From the NCBI GenBank assembly GCA_032718475.1, contig JAUCBJ010008372.1, forward strand, positions 23,144-87,143: DNA of 64,000 nt, read 5' to 3'. Below are positions 36,566-48,460 of this stretch, one piece after another; position 1 is the first letter of the stretch; every line of letters begins with the position of its first letter. The DNA is from Nemertoderma westbladi (Eukaryota > Xenacoelomorpha > Nemertodermatida > Nemertodermatidae). The position numbers were made by a program, and so were the translations under genes. Below the pieces are notes generated by a model. That model had not been told where the DNA came from and ran no database searches. It saw only the letters and a program-made list of their open reading frames with translations.

Positions 36566-36642
36566 GACTTTTGAGAAACGGCCATAGTATAATTATATCA
36601 GTTCGCTGATGGCTCGCCATACGTGTCTCGCCCCACATACTA

Positions 36643-36882
36643 CTAGGACGAGAGAGAATGGACTGGACAGTTGAAATGAGATTTTTTCATAGTTGTCGCA
36701 ATTTCGTTTCTCTCAAGTTCAGTATCCCTTTCAAGTTGGTCTTTATATGTTATAGCCGGTCGTCCACGCCTACACTTTCCTTGTGATGGTTGCCAGAAAA
36801 GCAGATCTGGTATTAAGACCTCATGTTTACTTCTCCAGCAGTGCCCACTGAATCTTAATCTGCATTCACGGGGGTTGTGTGT
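36643..36882 (-). pseudogene. Non-LTR retrotransposon pol C-terminus fragment (RTE-like type)
   Basis: The minus strand encodes an uninterrupted ~79-codon frame with no start. It runs from RECRLRFSGHCWRSK through LLFWQPSQGKCRRGRPAITY and KDQLERDTEL to a TAG at 36643-36645. The RLRFxGHCxR...LLxWxPxxGxxxRGRPxxTYxDxL pattern is the conserved extreme C-terminus of endonuclease/reverse-transcriptase proteins of invertebrate non-LTR elements (family recall). All upstream domains are missing, as expected of a 5'-truncated insertion. It overlaps in family position with the fragment at 48461-48890, which stops where this one begins. Confidence 0.75.
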
Positions 36883-37479
36883 TTGATCAATGTGTTATAT
36901 GTCATATTGTTGACATATGTTCGTATTGTCATATTGTTGTCCCCAGATGTTATGTTTATCATTAATGTTTCATTTTTCTGTTAGAACGACATTTTATTAT
37001 TCCTTATTTATTTATAGATTAAGAATTTAACCGCAAAAAGAAACACAATTTAGTAAATTTAACGAAGGAACTGAGCGATTTTGTGTAACTTAGATGATGA
37101 TTCGCCATTTACAAACTCCAGTTGGTCGCCACTATCTCAATAAACATTAAAGTAAGTGTAGCATCCATTCATAAAATAAACACTGACTTTTTTACTTACA
37201 TCTTTATCTTACAGCACCGGTATTGGTTTCTTCTATTAAATAACAACAGCAGACTAGTTAGTGTTTATTAAGTTGCACAGAGTTTGTTAAGCTAAGCTGT
37301 TAGTTGGATAGCACGCGAACACGAATCTGGGCCGAACTGAACCGAACTGATCGAAAGTGTGGCGAAATGGACCAAGTGTCTATAGCGATAGTGTTAACCG
37401 AAATTCTGTCCATCTTCAGGATTTTATCTCTGTAAATGGATTGTTTTCGGCTGGAACTTAGTTCAAGAAGGGGCTGGAA
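36883..37479. other. Spacer between two non-LTR fragments
   Basis: AT-rich sequence with many stops in all frames. No gene, RNA or repeat was recognised. Some of it may be decayed retroelement. Confidence 0.4.
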
Positions 37480-38470
37480 AGCTATGGACTCATAGTGGAC
37501 CCAGTGGTCACAAGCCCCAGATAGACCATTTTCTGTTTCGTAGGAAATAAAGGAGCTCTATAAAAGACTGTAATGCTTTTACACTTCGACCCTTCTCCAG
37601 TGATCACCGCCTTATTGTGGCTAAGGTAAGACTTAGTCTGCGTGCTAGCAGAACAACGAAATCTGCCTTGCCGCGGCATGACTGGTCCTCTCAGTTGCAA
37701 CAGCCAAGTGTGAGATACAGCTTCACACTACAGCTGAGCAACAGGTATGAGGTTCTTTCCTCTGAGGCGGCAGATCACTGTGAGGGCTATACTGCCTACA
37801 CAGAAGCAGTTAAGTTAGCAGCTGCAGAAAAAGTTGCTGTATACCCTCGAAACAGGAAAAGGGCCCCCTGGACTGACCACAAAATTCAGAAGTGCCGATA
37901 TGACCTCTATAAGGCGCCGAAAGAGTCCCGACTCAAACAGACAACAGCGGCCAAGAATGCAGTTAAGGCTGCATCTAGATCCCCGAACAGGCAGTACTCT
38001 GTTAATATGCAGGAGCTAATAAACCAACAGGTTGATGCCATCAATGATTCTGACAACAGCAGGCAATCATCCCAGGCATAAAAATTGATCAACTTGCTTA
38101 CTGGGCGGAAAAGCCAACCAACCACCAAGGTTAATACAGAATCACCAGCCGATCGCCTCAATGGTTGGAAGGCCCACTTTGAAAAGCTCCTCAATAATGA
38201 CAGGGTATTGCCTGATAACTTTATAGAAGTAAAAGTGTTTGAGTCTGTACTCCCAGATATTCCCATTGGCGATATCTCCTTTGCAGAAGTGAAGGCTGCT
38301 GCAAAGAGAAGACAGGCATCTGGCTGTTATCTTTGTTGACTTCTTCAAGGCCTTTGATTCAGTCTCTCGCCTATGTATCTTCAGCATACTTTCATTATAT
38401 GGGATTCCTGATGAAATTATTGCAGCAATCAGATCAGTATACGATGGTTCGACAACGTTTGTGTCGATCG
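37480..38470 (+). pseudogene. Internally deleted non-LTR retrotransposon pol (endonuclease end to RT core)
   Basis: The first part reads as the end of an APE-type endonuclease: WTHSGPSGHKPQIDHFLF, one in-frame TAA near 37549, then SSDHRLIVAKVRLSLRA, where SDH is the catalytic Asp-His box. The linker domain follows, with ESPADRLNGWKAHFEKLLN in a shifted frame. The RT A-motif VIFVDFFKAFDSV (~38327) and YGIPDEIIAAIRSVYDGSTTF come next. Between RRQASG and VIFVDF the usual ~130 residues of RT motifs 0-2 are absent, so this copy carries an internal deletion plus frameshifts. It ends near 38470, shortly before a poly-G tract. The YADD-box region of the same family is found separately at 44424-44770. 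Confidence 0.8.
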
Positions 38471-38545
38471 AGGACCAAGGAATATGAGGTGATGCAAGGG
38501 CTGAGGGAACATGGGGTGACAGAAGTGGGGGAAAAACCAACAAAT

Positions 38546-38560
38546 GGGGGGGGGGGGGGG
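38546..38560. repeat. Poly-G tract, 15 nt
   Basis: Uninterrupted G15 in an AT-rich setting. Its exact length is likely to be uncertain in sequencing. Confidence 0.85.
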
Positions 38561-38599
38561 CAGCTGGCAAGTATAACGTGTATCCTTTGGTCAGTCGCC

Positions 38600-39925
38600 A
38601 TGTAGGTAGGACTGTGTAATAAGTTTCCCCATAGTTTCCATATATCTGTTGGACAATATTAACTGTGTTCAGTTGGCTATTAATTACTGTGGATGTCGGA
38701 CGGTATACCACCGTCGAGGTATCTTCTATTGATTGTGCTGTAATTTGTCTACTGGTACTTATATATTTATCAGCTATTATTAACAACGATAAACCAATAA
38801 CTCTTGCATTTTACCAGCCTACGGCCTTCAGCCTTCATAGTCATTATAAACACGGCGATGCGTAGGAAACACGACAAGAGATTTACCCGGTCGGGATCCC
38901 ACGCCAACTCGGATCCCATCACATATTATTATATTATTTATTTATTTACAGAATAACCGCGAATCAAAAAAGAAATCCTAATAAAGTAATCCAACCCTCT
39001 ACAGAAAGAAGTTCAGATGTTGGAACGTCAAACTGTCCTAATTATTCCATTGAAGATCAGATCAAATGATTGAATAACATCAGTTCAATTCCGTATCTTA
39101 CAGAATATTACATTTAGTTACAAAAAATAATTTAGAGTATTTTGTATTAATTTTAATTTATGGAATTTTCTAACTCTATTTATATAAAAAATAATAACAA
39201 AGATTTATTAGTATTTTCCATAGGGAGAGCTCGCAATGTTTGCTAAAATTAGATATAAAATAATTAATTTATATCAGATGTAAATACAATAATGATATAA
39301 ATTTCTTTCAATTTATTTCCATTTTAATTCGTTCTTGGTCGATATTATTCCCATATTATCTGTATTGTGTATTCGAGTAATACCTGTGTATCTCCTACGT
39401 GTCCCTTTGGTAGACACAAACCTGGACCATCTACTAATAAAACGTTTTAATTATAACTCAGAGGTTCCCATTGGTTATATTATTAACCAATCGGTTCTTT
39501 AACCAATAATACATTGGTTTACAATGAGTGTAACGGAGTTGGTTCCCATTCAGAACTACTATAATGTTATATGTTTATCTAATCTATTCTAATTATCTCG
39601 GTCCCACTGTGGCTGGTTGTGGTTTCCCTAAAGTTACCCGACAACCCTATGTCATTGTACGTCCGTCCGTGTTACTAAACTATCAACTCTGTTTGGACAA
39701 TCGCACTCCATTCTGCACCCAAAATCACCAGTTCAGCTATTTATATCCTTATAAAGGTTATATTTAGCATTAATTAATTACAGCGATCAGTGGATTGGTT
39801 ACAGACTTGTTCAGTAAACCCAGGGGGGTCTGTATTGGATACACAGGGTTCCTTCTCTATATACTTACATTCCTATATGGAACACTGACATGAAACCAAA
39901 TCAGATTTTCAGCTGTTGTAATTAT
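38600..39925. other. AT-rich unique DNA, nothing recognised
   Basis: Short open frames (for example 39564-39767) carry no recognisable motif or bias. The segment 39480-39530 has three near-repeats of a ccaatcggtt/ccattggtta phrase. Confidence 0.4.
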
Positions 39926-40497
39926 TGAAGGATCATTATTGTGAGCTAACCCTATTCCTTTATATTAATTATTTGTATTTATTGAAGGATCATTATTGTG
40001 AGCTAACCCTATTCCTTTATATTAATTATTTGTATTTATTGAAGGATCATTATTGTGAGCTAACCCTATTCCTTTATATTAATTATTTGTATTTATTGAA
40101 GGATCATTATTGTGAGCTAACCCTATTCCTTTATATTAATTATTTGTATTTATTGAAGGATCATTATTGTGAGCTAACCCTATTCCTTTATATTAATTAT
40201 TTGTATTTATTGAAGGATCATTATTGTGAGCTAACCCTATTCCTTTATATTAATTATTTGTATTTATTGAAGGATCATTATTGTGAGCTAACCCTATTCC
40301 TTTATATTAATTATTTGTATTTATTGAAGGATCATTATTGTGAGCTAACCCTATTCCTTTATATTAATTATTTGTATTTATTGAAGGATCATTATTGTGA
40401 GCTAACCCTATTCCTTTATATTAATTATTTGTATTTATTGAAGGATCATTATTGTGAGCTAACCCTATTCCTTTATATTAATTATTTGTAATTATTC
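39926..40497. repeat. 57-bp tandem array, ten near-perfect copies
   Basis: The unit ttgaaggatcattattgtga...tttgtattta repeats with a 57-bp period from 39926. Differences appear only at the two outer edges. 57 is a multiple of three and the unit has one stop-free frame, which produces a 188-residue open frame of 19-residue repeats. That frame is not treated as a gene. The lack of divergence shows a very young expansion. Confidence 0.95.
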
Positions 40498-40608
40498 GGT
40501 TTAATTGATGCGATTTAATTGGATTGTGTCCCAGTTATTTATATTTAGTCATAATAAAGAAATTATGTAAATATTAATAACATCTTAATATATAGAAAGC
40601 TATGGGGA

Positions 40609-40676
40609 GGGGGGGGGGGGGGTGTGGGGTGTAAGTTAGTCTGTTTCATTGGGGAGGGAGAGGGGGGGGGGGGGGG
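40609..40676. repeat. Two poly-G tracts (14 and 15 nt)
   Basis: G-runs at 40609-40622 and 40662-40676 are separated by a G-rich linker. They lie just before the retroelement fragment at 40712. Confidence 0.85.
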
Positions 40677-40711
40677 TACTAAAGACCATAGACCACCCCG
40701 TAGAGTCCCTT

Positions 40712-41788
40712 GTTGTTAGTGAGTGAGGGGTCCATGGTCCCCATAATGGAGGCCGCATTTCCGACCAGTTTCGGTGGAAGGGTGAGAGCGGGGCTCCTGT
40801 GTAACAGAGTGGAGTCTTGCCCCGATCTCCTTCATGAATTCGGATGTTTCAGGGCCGGGGCAGCCCCAGGTCTCGTAGGCTACCGGGTGGAAGTGGTGGC
40901 CCTGGTCCATGAGTTCCTGGTATGGTACTTTTGGATCTTTAGAGATTCCGCTTCCTTTGCAGTGCGGCCCTCTGGTGGAGATCGTCTGGGCGAGGTGGCT
41001 GGGCACCAGTGGGTCCACCACCGTTGCGTCACATGTGAGGAACCATCCGTGGCTCTACGGGACCAGGGTGATGCCATATACTCACTTCCCATCCCTGACT
41101 CGCTGAAATCGCCTCCGATTTGCAGGACATTGATTTTGCCGTGAGGGACCAGCCAGTGCATAATCTTGTACTTTGGCAGCCTCATGGAGTGAATAAGCAT
41201 GGTGGACAGCATCTTGAGACGCATCTTAAAGGACACTGGCCTTGAAGATGCGGATGATCTAGCAAATGTCATGGGTGATAGGGAGTTGTGGCGGCACAAT
41301 TTTGTCGACAAGCCGGCACAGCATTCTTAAAAATGCAGCTGCAATGCAGCATGCCGATACTAGTAGGGCACAGCTGTGGGGCCTCAGTCAGCCTGCAGCC
41401 AAGTCGAGTACCGATCAAGATCCATAACTGCGAGTCCGTCAGCTTCAGTCCCCAGAGAGCTAACAGGGATGGCATCAAGCCAGCAGCTTGTGGAGGAATG
41501 GCCAGGGAACCTTGCCACCCTGGATGGTGGGAGGGACTTCTGCAGGGCTGTTAGCCTGGCGTCGTGGACAGGGTCAGGAAGGCCCATTGTTTGGTGGACG
41601 CGAGTGGGAAGGTAGCGGGGACAGGTAGCGTCACTGTCGGTGGTGGTGGTGTTGTGGGTGGTGGTGGTGGCAGGGGCACTAATAGTCTCTATTACGTCAG
41701 GTGTGGTGACGTTTAATTGCTGACTGGACTCGTCAGCAGTCTCACATTGTTCTGTTACCGGAACGTCGGTATTTGTTGTTTGACTCAT
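40712..41788 (-). pseudogene. Non-LTR-type pol C-terminal fragment, frameshifted
   Basis: Read on the minus strand from 41788, a Thr-rich stretch leads into ARLTALQKSLPPSR and SCWLDAIPVSSLG. The sequence then shifts frame to GLKLTDSQLWILIGTRLGC. A further frame carries VDPLVPSHLAQTI, YQELMDQGHHFHPVAYETWG, PGPETSEFMKEIGARLHS and TQEPRS. The WLxAxPxxxLGLxL...LRIxxxxRLG block, then LAPSHL, then FxPVAxETxGxxGPE, is in my recollection the C-terminal half of a family of invertebrate retroelement pol proteins. The clade is not certain. At least two frameshifts make it inactive. The N-terminal RT is absent. The fragment at 46651-47030 is a homologue of its last third. Confidence 0.7.
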
Positions 41789-44423
41789 TTTCGGGATTTT
41801 ATATTTTATATTGATTAAAATTTTTTAATTTAAATTTTAATTCAATTTAATGAAATTCTTTGCTTGTTGTAATAGTTTACAAATTATTACACCAATTTAA
41901 TTGTGAATTCAAATAAAACAAACTTTCACAACTCAATTAATTTATAACTTTTTTATATTTATTTTATTTCATAAAATATATCCTTGGCTCGACTTTATGA
42001 GACCCTGGATGGTGGGACAATAAGATACAACAAAGGGAAGTAATTTAAAATCGTACTTAAAAAATTACAACACCAAATTTATTTTGTTTGCACAAGTGCC
42101 ACAAATACTGTGCATAAGTATTTTAACAAACCTTCAAACAGCCACAAATAAACTATAGATCCCACAAGCACAATCCTATCGACACTACGACCAACCTGTG
42201 ATTGATGCTAACGACGCCGTCCCACGTCCCAACCTCGTCAATGATCAGTTCACTTGCGTTCCAAGTCAAACGTCCCCAGATCCCGGATTGGTTGCGGTGA
42301 TGAAAGTGATGTTCCTGTAAGTTGTATTAGAGAATTAGGTGGCTGTCTGGTAGATTTACACTAAATTTATCGTAACAATTTCGACCGAAATATAAATTCT
42401 TAATTTCTTATAAATCTTATAATGCAGCCCTTTTTGTCTATACAAACTTTCAAACTCGATAGAAACTTTACTCAATGGCGGCGCTATAGCAACTCTGTGA
42501 TTTATTTATAAATTTTTACAAAGCAAATCAGCTAAGAATTGGCTAAAAAGATTTCGCTAAAGCACATTGCAGATTTATTAACATAATAATAACCACTGTT
42601 GAATACGTATCAAAATTATCGCAATACGTATCAGTTTCGAAAGAAAACAAAACAATAAACCGGTCTATATAAAGCTCAACAAGGAATCTCCAGTTGGTGA
42701 GGAATCCCTGCTAATATTATCAACCTTTAATACAATTTACTAGCGTGATGGCCCCTTATCCACCACACATACTGCAAACTAAACTGCCGATAGGTAAGGG
42801 TTGTATCGAGTACAATTTGTAAACAAACAAAATATAAACACAATTTATCATAAATTTTCCTGCTATAACAAATTCTCTATATTTCTATACACCGCACCGC
42901 TGTCGACGGTAGTAAAGGAAGGAAATTATAACGCAATACTAAACCTGGTTATCTCGTGAATAAATTTGCCGATATTCTCTAATTTTTCGCTTCTATTCTG
43001 TAAAGTAACTGTAAGAGTGTCAAAGTAATGATTGTGAGAGATGATTAACACTATCTAAATACCCCAAATACATTTACTGCTGGACTGTGAATAATGCTGT
43101 AGCTGAAATTTGGTATATAAGCTTACTCACCCCAAACAAAAGGTCAAAATAATTAAAGATGAAGTGAAATGAATGTTAGTATCCCAATGAGACCCAAACC
43201 TAAGCCAAAACGATGAGCGCTGATATACCAAATATATCTACACACTCACCCTTTTGCACTTCCGTGCTGCCTGTGTGGTTATTATGATGGGGTATCCCGG
43301 TTCAAATTGGCCCAAAACACAAGTACAGGAAAAATAGTTAAAGCACCAGTTATCCTAATAGAATTGTGTACATCAACCTAATGAGACCCCCACCCCCATC
43401 CCCTTGTGGCTTACCCAGCCCAACTTACTGCCCTTATGTTTCACTCGTGTTGTATGATATAATCCATCCTGTAGTCCTGTGGCTCCCGCAGTCGGCCGGT
43501 ACGGCTCGACCTCCTCACTCCATAATTATCATTATTCGGCGGAGAATGTGCCGCTCATGTGTAAAAACTACAGGTTTGAATTCCGAACCGATCACCGGGT
43601 GTCTTTATTCCACCATTTTGATTCACAAAATCACCAACACAAACAAAACACAATTAGGGTTAATACATATATGTATATGTTACGTTTTTACGGTACAAAA
43701 TCAGAACATAATATCAGAGTAATTCAATACAATCTGAAGAAATTCAATATAAATTCTCGAAGAATAATCAATATAACAACATATCATATAACAACAAAAC
43801 TGGTTTTTACCGGTTCCAGTAAGTTCTCGTTGACATTGCATAAAAATTCAGTAAACCGGTTTTTACTTGGATATGAGTAGCTACTAGTTTTCTTATTCGT
43901 CCGCAGCAAACAGATAAATGGCCAATCACAGCGCCCTTCTTATCACCTACATGGAAGGGGCCTGGCGCATGCGCATAACGAGAGTTCAAACATAAATAGC
44001 ATCTAAATCAATTTGTAAGGGCCACCCGTTTAGGTATAAAATTGGACAAATTACAGTATTGATGTAGAAATTCTGTATCAACATTCGTTTAGATCCACCT
44101 TATTTACTGCGGTTTCAATACAGATATAAACTTGATTAAATATTTCCTAGTTTTCAATAAAATTCGGAATTCAAAATCGTCAATAAATTAGCCATAAATA
44201 ATATCGTAAAAATAAACGAGTTTTTCATGTATAGCTACTGCAGTACGTACAGAGTTTAACATATTTACTGTTTTGATTCACACTATTTATTTTATAACAT
44301 TATTTATGACATCATTATGACATTATTTATGTACCGTTTATAACTTACCGTTTATTTATTAATTAACTTTATATTTTCTATTTGGTCAATATTATTAATC
44401 ATACAACAATAATATGTTCAGCA
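41789..44423. other. AT-rich unique DNA, no supported gene
   Basis: The stretch was scanned on both strands. The open frames at 43366-43722 and 43479-43880 overlap each other in different frames and show no domain, so they are not called. Nothing RNA-like was seen. The element gaccctggatggtggga occurs at 41515 and again near 42002, a minor shared phrase. Confidence 0.45.
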
Positions 44424-44770
44424 TACTTGCAGCATAAGGGTTCTCTGAGCGCCAAAGGAAATTATTGCAGTTATCCGACCACTGTACGATGGTTCCACCA
44501 CATTAGTGTCTCCTGCTGATGGTGGTGACACAGATCCATTCGAAGTCTTATGGGGAGTCCTTCACTGTGACACACTTGCACCCTTTATACTCGTAATTGT
44601 GGTTGACTATGTTATACGCATGTCCTTAGATCATCATAACTAACTGATCTGATGTACCTAACTGATCTAGACTTTGCTGATGACTTAGGGGTACTGTCAG
44701 AATCACTAGAAGGAGCCCAAAGGTTCCTCTGTTCATTGGGGCAGAATCGCTCTATATTAATATGTATCTC
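44424..44770 (+). pseudogene. Non-LTR retrotransposon RT fragment with an FADD catalytic box
   Basis: The plus strand reads APKEIIAVIRPLYDGSTTL, then TDPFEVLWGVLHCDTLAPF (matching the usual GVLQGDTLAPF block) and ILVIVVDYVIRMSLD. After a frame change it reads LTDLDFADDLGVLSES and LEGAQRFL. FADD (44673-44684) stands for the YxDD polymerase motif. An in-frame TGA (RVL*APKE) and the frameshift around 44640 show decay. The opening block parallels IPDEIIAAIRSVYDGSTTF of the 37480-38470 fragment, so both belong to one family. Confidence 0.78.
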
Positions 44771-45155
44771 ATAACTGAACCCCGTGCTGCGCGAAGGCCC
44801 CACGAACGTGTTTAAAGTTGTTTTAATGGCTCCTGAAATAGTTACTCTTGTATTTTTAAGCTGCAATATGGCATTTTGAAACCAGCTGATGGCGTTGATA
44901 GGTACCCAGTTTAAAACCAATCAGGAAATACAGTAGTGATTCTAGTTTTTTTTAAGGGCTCCTGTAACTTACTATTCTTTATAAAGTGATAGTTAGAAAT
45001 CCTAGAGCTGGGTCATTGCGGCAAATTATAATATAAAACCACAATAATATTTAAGAAATAATAGGCCGTACCACCTGAATACCTACAGTATATCAATTGG
45101 TGCAATAATCAGTATAGCAGTAGTTCATAGGAGGTAGTGCGTATAGTTTCTATAG
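44771..45155. other. Spacer, nothing recognised
   Basis: It probably includes further decayed retroelement up to ~44900. No frame or repeat is clear enough to call. Confidence 0.35.
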
Positions 45156-45420
45156 GGGCTGTTGCGCTGTCAGTCAGAGAGGTAACAGCCCATGGGGTAA
45201 GGATTTACCCATGGGGCGCTAACTATCAGATAGTCTGATACCAACTGTCAGACAGTCTTTTTCAACTATCAGATAGATGATCGCCCAGTTACAAGTTGCC
45301 CGATAGTTGTATTTTTTAAACCCCGAGTGTTGTTGACGGATTCTGTTACTTCCGAAATCGTTGATCGTGGTGCCGGTGCCGGAATTCTGGCTTTGATTAA
45401 AAACACTGAACTGCTGAACG

Positions 45421-45800
45421 ATGGCGGAATCTACGAAACCCGGCCGGATTCCTAATCCGAGGAAGCGACGGAGTCAATTAAACGTAAACAATGAAACGAT
45501 CGCGATGGACAACGGAATGTATATTCAATCCATAACGATACAATGGCGACGGAGTCTCTATTACAGTATTAAACACGCAACCAAAGCGATCAGACGATGG
45601 CGAGGTAATCTACAAAACACAGAATGACAGGAAGGCGACGGAGTTTATTAAACCCAGTAAGATGGTGCATAGCGAAGCGATCGAGACGGATAACGGAGTC
45701 TATTACAGTATTAAACCTGGAACGAAGACGATGGAGTCTGTGTTCCAAACTAAACCTGGAACAAGGCTACCGGTACTGTAAAGTTAGACTAGACCGTAGA
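45421..45800. repeat. Degenerate tandem repeats around a gacggagtctattacagtat core
   Basis: The phrases gcgacggagtc, tggcgacggagtct, aggcgacggagttt, ataacggagtcta and gatggagtctgt recur about every 50-90 bases. They are followed by attaaac(c) and a gaagcgat/gaagacgat segment. The small open frames over this region are repeat by-products. Confidence 0.55.
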
Positions 45801-46103
45801 CTGGTTTGTGAGATTAACTTGCCAATACTAACTCAATACAATTTGCTTTCTTCGAATTCCTAATAATATATTTTAATCTTAATAATAATTATTCAACATC
45901 AATTATTTTATAAGTCTTGTCAATGTATAAGATTGCTAAAGACTAAAGAGCTAACTTTAGGATAATCTGCCTTATATTTTTAGAATGATTATAATTAATT
46001 TTGTTATGTTTATAATGAATTGTATCTTTTGACAGACTACTTGGTGCGCGACCGTGATAATAAAATTAAATGGTGCCGAAATATTTTCACTTACTTAAGA
46101 GCA

Positions 46104-46123
46104 GGGGGGGGGGGGGGGGGGGG
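46104..46123. repeat. Poly-G tract, 20 nt
   Basis: The longest uninterrupted G-run in the window, in otherwise AT-rich sequence. Confidence 0.85.
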
Positions 46124-46650
46124 CAATCAATATTCTTCCCTCTCCAGGTGAAAATCGACACAAATAACAGCTTGTTTACTACTAAAATAAAACTGCATCC
46201 TGGAAACAACATTATAGGGGAAATTTTAGCAAGTTGTGTTTATTTTAGCCGATAGACAAGATTACATGTTTACCAAGATTGGTATAATTTAGTCAAGGAT
46301 TGAATGAGTTACGATTTTAAATTATCAGTGGAGGGTGAAGGCGGTGGGCCAGGATTCAGTTTTACTTGAATAAAGAATAGTGTTTAAACCAAGGGATACG
46401 CGATATATGACACTGCTGTATTGATTTCGAAACATTTAATTCAAAACTATATAAATGTTAATATAATTTTGGATTTTTTTTTGTAATAATTAACAGATGA
46501 ATTATATTTCATTCATTTATTTTTTTTTATCTTATCACATTATTAAATAACGAAGCACAGAAATAATAGGTACTAAGATTGAATTGAAGGTACAGTACCG
46601 AATTGAATATTTGAGATTGTATAAGATAGAGTATTGAATATCTTCGGCCG

Positions 46651-47030
46651 TCATCCCGTTGGTGACTCCATTGGCAACCATTTCGACAGTTTCGGCTCTT
46701 CAGTCCCTGAATAGACCGATGGTCGGTGTGGTTGCTGTCCCCATGACTGAGTCTGCATTACCAACCAAAATTGCCATCTCCAGGCGTTGGAGCAGAAACT
46801 GGTGTGACCGCGGTTCGTGGGTGGCACTGTGGAGACGAGCCCCGATCTCCCGGAGGAAGGTGGATGTCTCTGGACCAGGGCGGCCAAAGGTCTCAAAGGC
46901 CACGGGGTGAAATAAATGGCCCCGGTCCATTAGGTCGCGATACTTAGAGTTTTTAATGCGCTCCGCCCCCTCAGCTGAGTGCCCCCCGGCAATGATGGTT
47001 TGTTGAAGGTGGCTGGGGGCCAGTGGATCT
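46651..47030 (-). pseudogene. Non-LTR-type pol C-terminal fragment, homologous to 40712-41020
   Basis: The minus strand reads LDPLAPSHLQQTIIAGGHSA, then KNSKYRDLMDRGHLFHPVAF, ETFGRPGPETSTFLREIGAR, THEPRSHQFLLQRLEMAIL and VGNADSVMGT. The order and motifs match the fragment ending at 40712, and the frame here is intact over ~125 codons. It also keeps the terminal qRlxxAixxGNAxxxxGT block that the other copy lost. It lies inside the 2.44-kb inverted-repeat element, so that element either captured it or was invaded by it. Confidence 0.72.
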
Positions 47031-47599
47031 AGTAATAATTATCGCAAAGATATGATAAGCAGATAAGGTAGGCCTACGTGATATTAGTTTCTCAAACCAA
47101 AGCTATCCATCCATCTGTCCATTGACGTCCAAATATATCCAATTTCTCAATCCATACTAATCAGTATGTAATAATGTACACTGTAATGCAATAATGTCAA
47201 TGTCCAACCAAACAATGAGTTGACTGTTATCGGACACGGACCAGCCTCCGAGAAATGTTAGGCTAACGTCACCTCGCTCTGTCGCATCAGTTTTTGTAGT
47301 GGTCTAGTTCCAGCTTCCAGGCTACCAGAATCCGTTAGTGGATGATATAGAATCAGCACATCCTGACATCTGTGCAACTCCTGAACTCAGGCGAGCATTT
47401 TACATATGGTGGTCTAATTTATATGGTGTTGTACCGCGAAACCGTGTATTATTTACAGATGTAGGCTAAATTTTGGGTCTTGTACCGTGCACAGTACTGG
47501 TGGGCCTACACAGCTACTGCTATTTTGCCTAATACAGGTCCCAGAGGTAAATCCTTACCCCATGGGCTGTTACCTCTCTGACAGACAGCGCAACAGCCC

Positions 47600-48460
47600 T
47601 CTCTCTATAGTTTCAGTAGTGTGGTAGTACAGTCTAGTTGCTTGAATAATAGCCTGTTGGCCGAAATATCGCAACAACCTTATTTATTTTATATGTCACT
47701 AGTATTGGTCTTTACCCCACCTATATTGACAATATGATTAGAACAGTGACCTGGGCACGGAACTACCAATTAATATTATCTGGTATTGGATTATGATCTA
47801 CTGAAGGAATAATATATTCTATCGGATATTGTGTGAAAGTATTAATATATTGTGTGGTATTATAAATATATACTTTATTCGATTAGTGATAGTATTAGTA
47901 TAACCTTATTATTTTATAACATTTCTCGGCGAACTTTAAACTTACTGTAAGGGTTAATAAATTTCCTAGAAATAAATTTGATACAGGATATAAAATTTGA
48001 AATTTTTATGTATTAATTTAAATAAAAATTTTACAATAAAAACTAGTTCTAGTTAAACTAGTTCTAGTCAAACTAGTTAATTTAATTACTTTAATTATCA
48101 ACCGCTGTATTTCGGTATTAATAAAAATTAATTTTAACCATAAAACTTAAATATTAATAATTATAAAATCAAATATTTAATACATGGCAGTACTAATAAT
48201 TAACAATACATATAATAGAATAAAACAAGAGACAAACTATAATAACAATAATAGTAAGTATTACACACTCCTAGCATACAAACTAGTTTAATATGTATAT
48301 TAAATGTTTAAATTTATTATAGAAAATACTAGTAAATCTAGCAAGCCTTATACTTAATACATACATAATACTTACATAATTAATGTAGGTACTCTAAAAA
48401 TAAAATAAAAACAGTTGGTTTTTTATATTTTTTAAGTCCAACACCAAAATGAACGTATCT
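47600..48460. other. Very AT-rich spacer
   Basis: Mostly A/T with a short repeated aaactagttctagt phrase near 48045-48090. No gene or RNA feature was seen. Confidence 0.45.

Larger units (their letters stand above)
45156..47599. mobile_element. 2.44-kb element bounded by 54-bp inverted repeats
   Basis: 45156-45209 and 47546-47599 are inverted copies matching at 53 of 54 positions, and they begin GGGCTGTTGCGC. A shared outer ctatag suggests that the symmetry extends a few bases further. The left arm alone runs on into a hairpin (CCCATGGGGTAA / TTTACCCATGGGG). Inside are a degenerate array (45421-45800), a poly-G tract and a retroelement pol scrap (46651-47030). No transposase frame is present. 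No clean target-site duplication was found, so the superfamily is unknown. A non-autonomous DNA transposon or foldback element is the best reading. Confidence 0.6.

Noticed and set aside
39925-40491. 188-residue frame of 19-residue repeats
   Set aside because: Produced by the 57-bp tandem array, with no non-repeat coding sequence on either side.
43366-43880. Overlapping 118- and 133-residue frames
   Set aside because: Different frames of the same DNA, no motif or domain, and composition like the surroundings.
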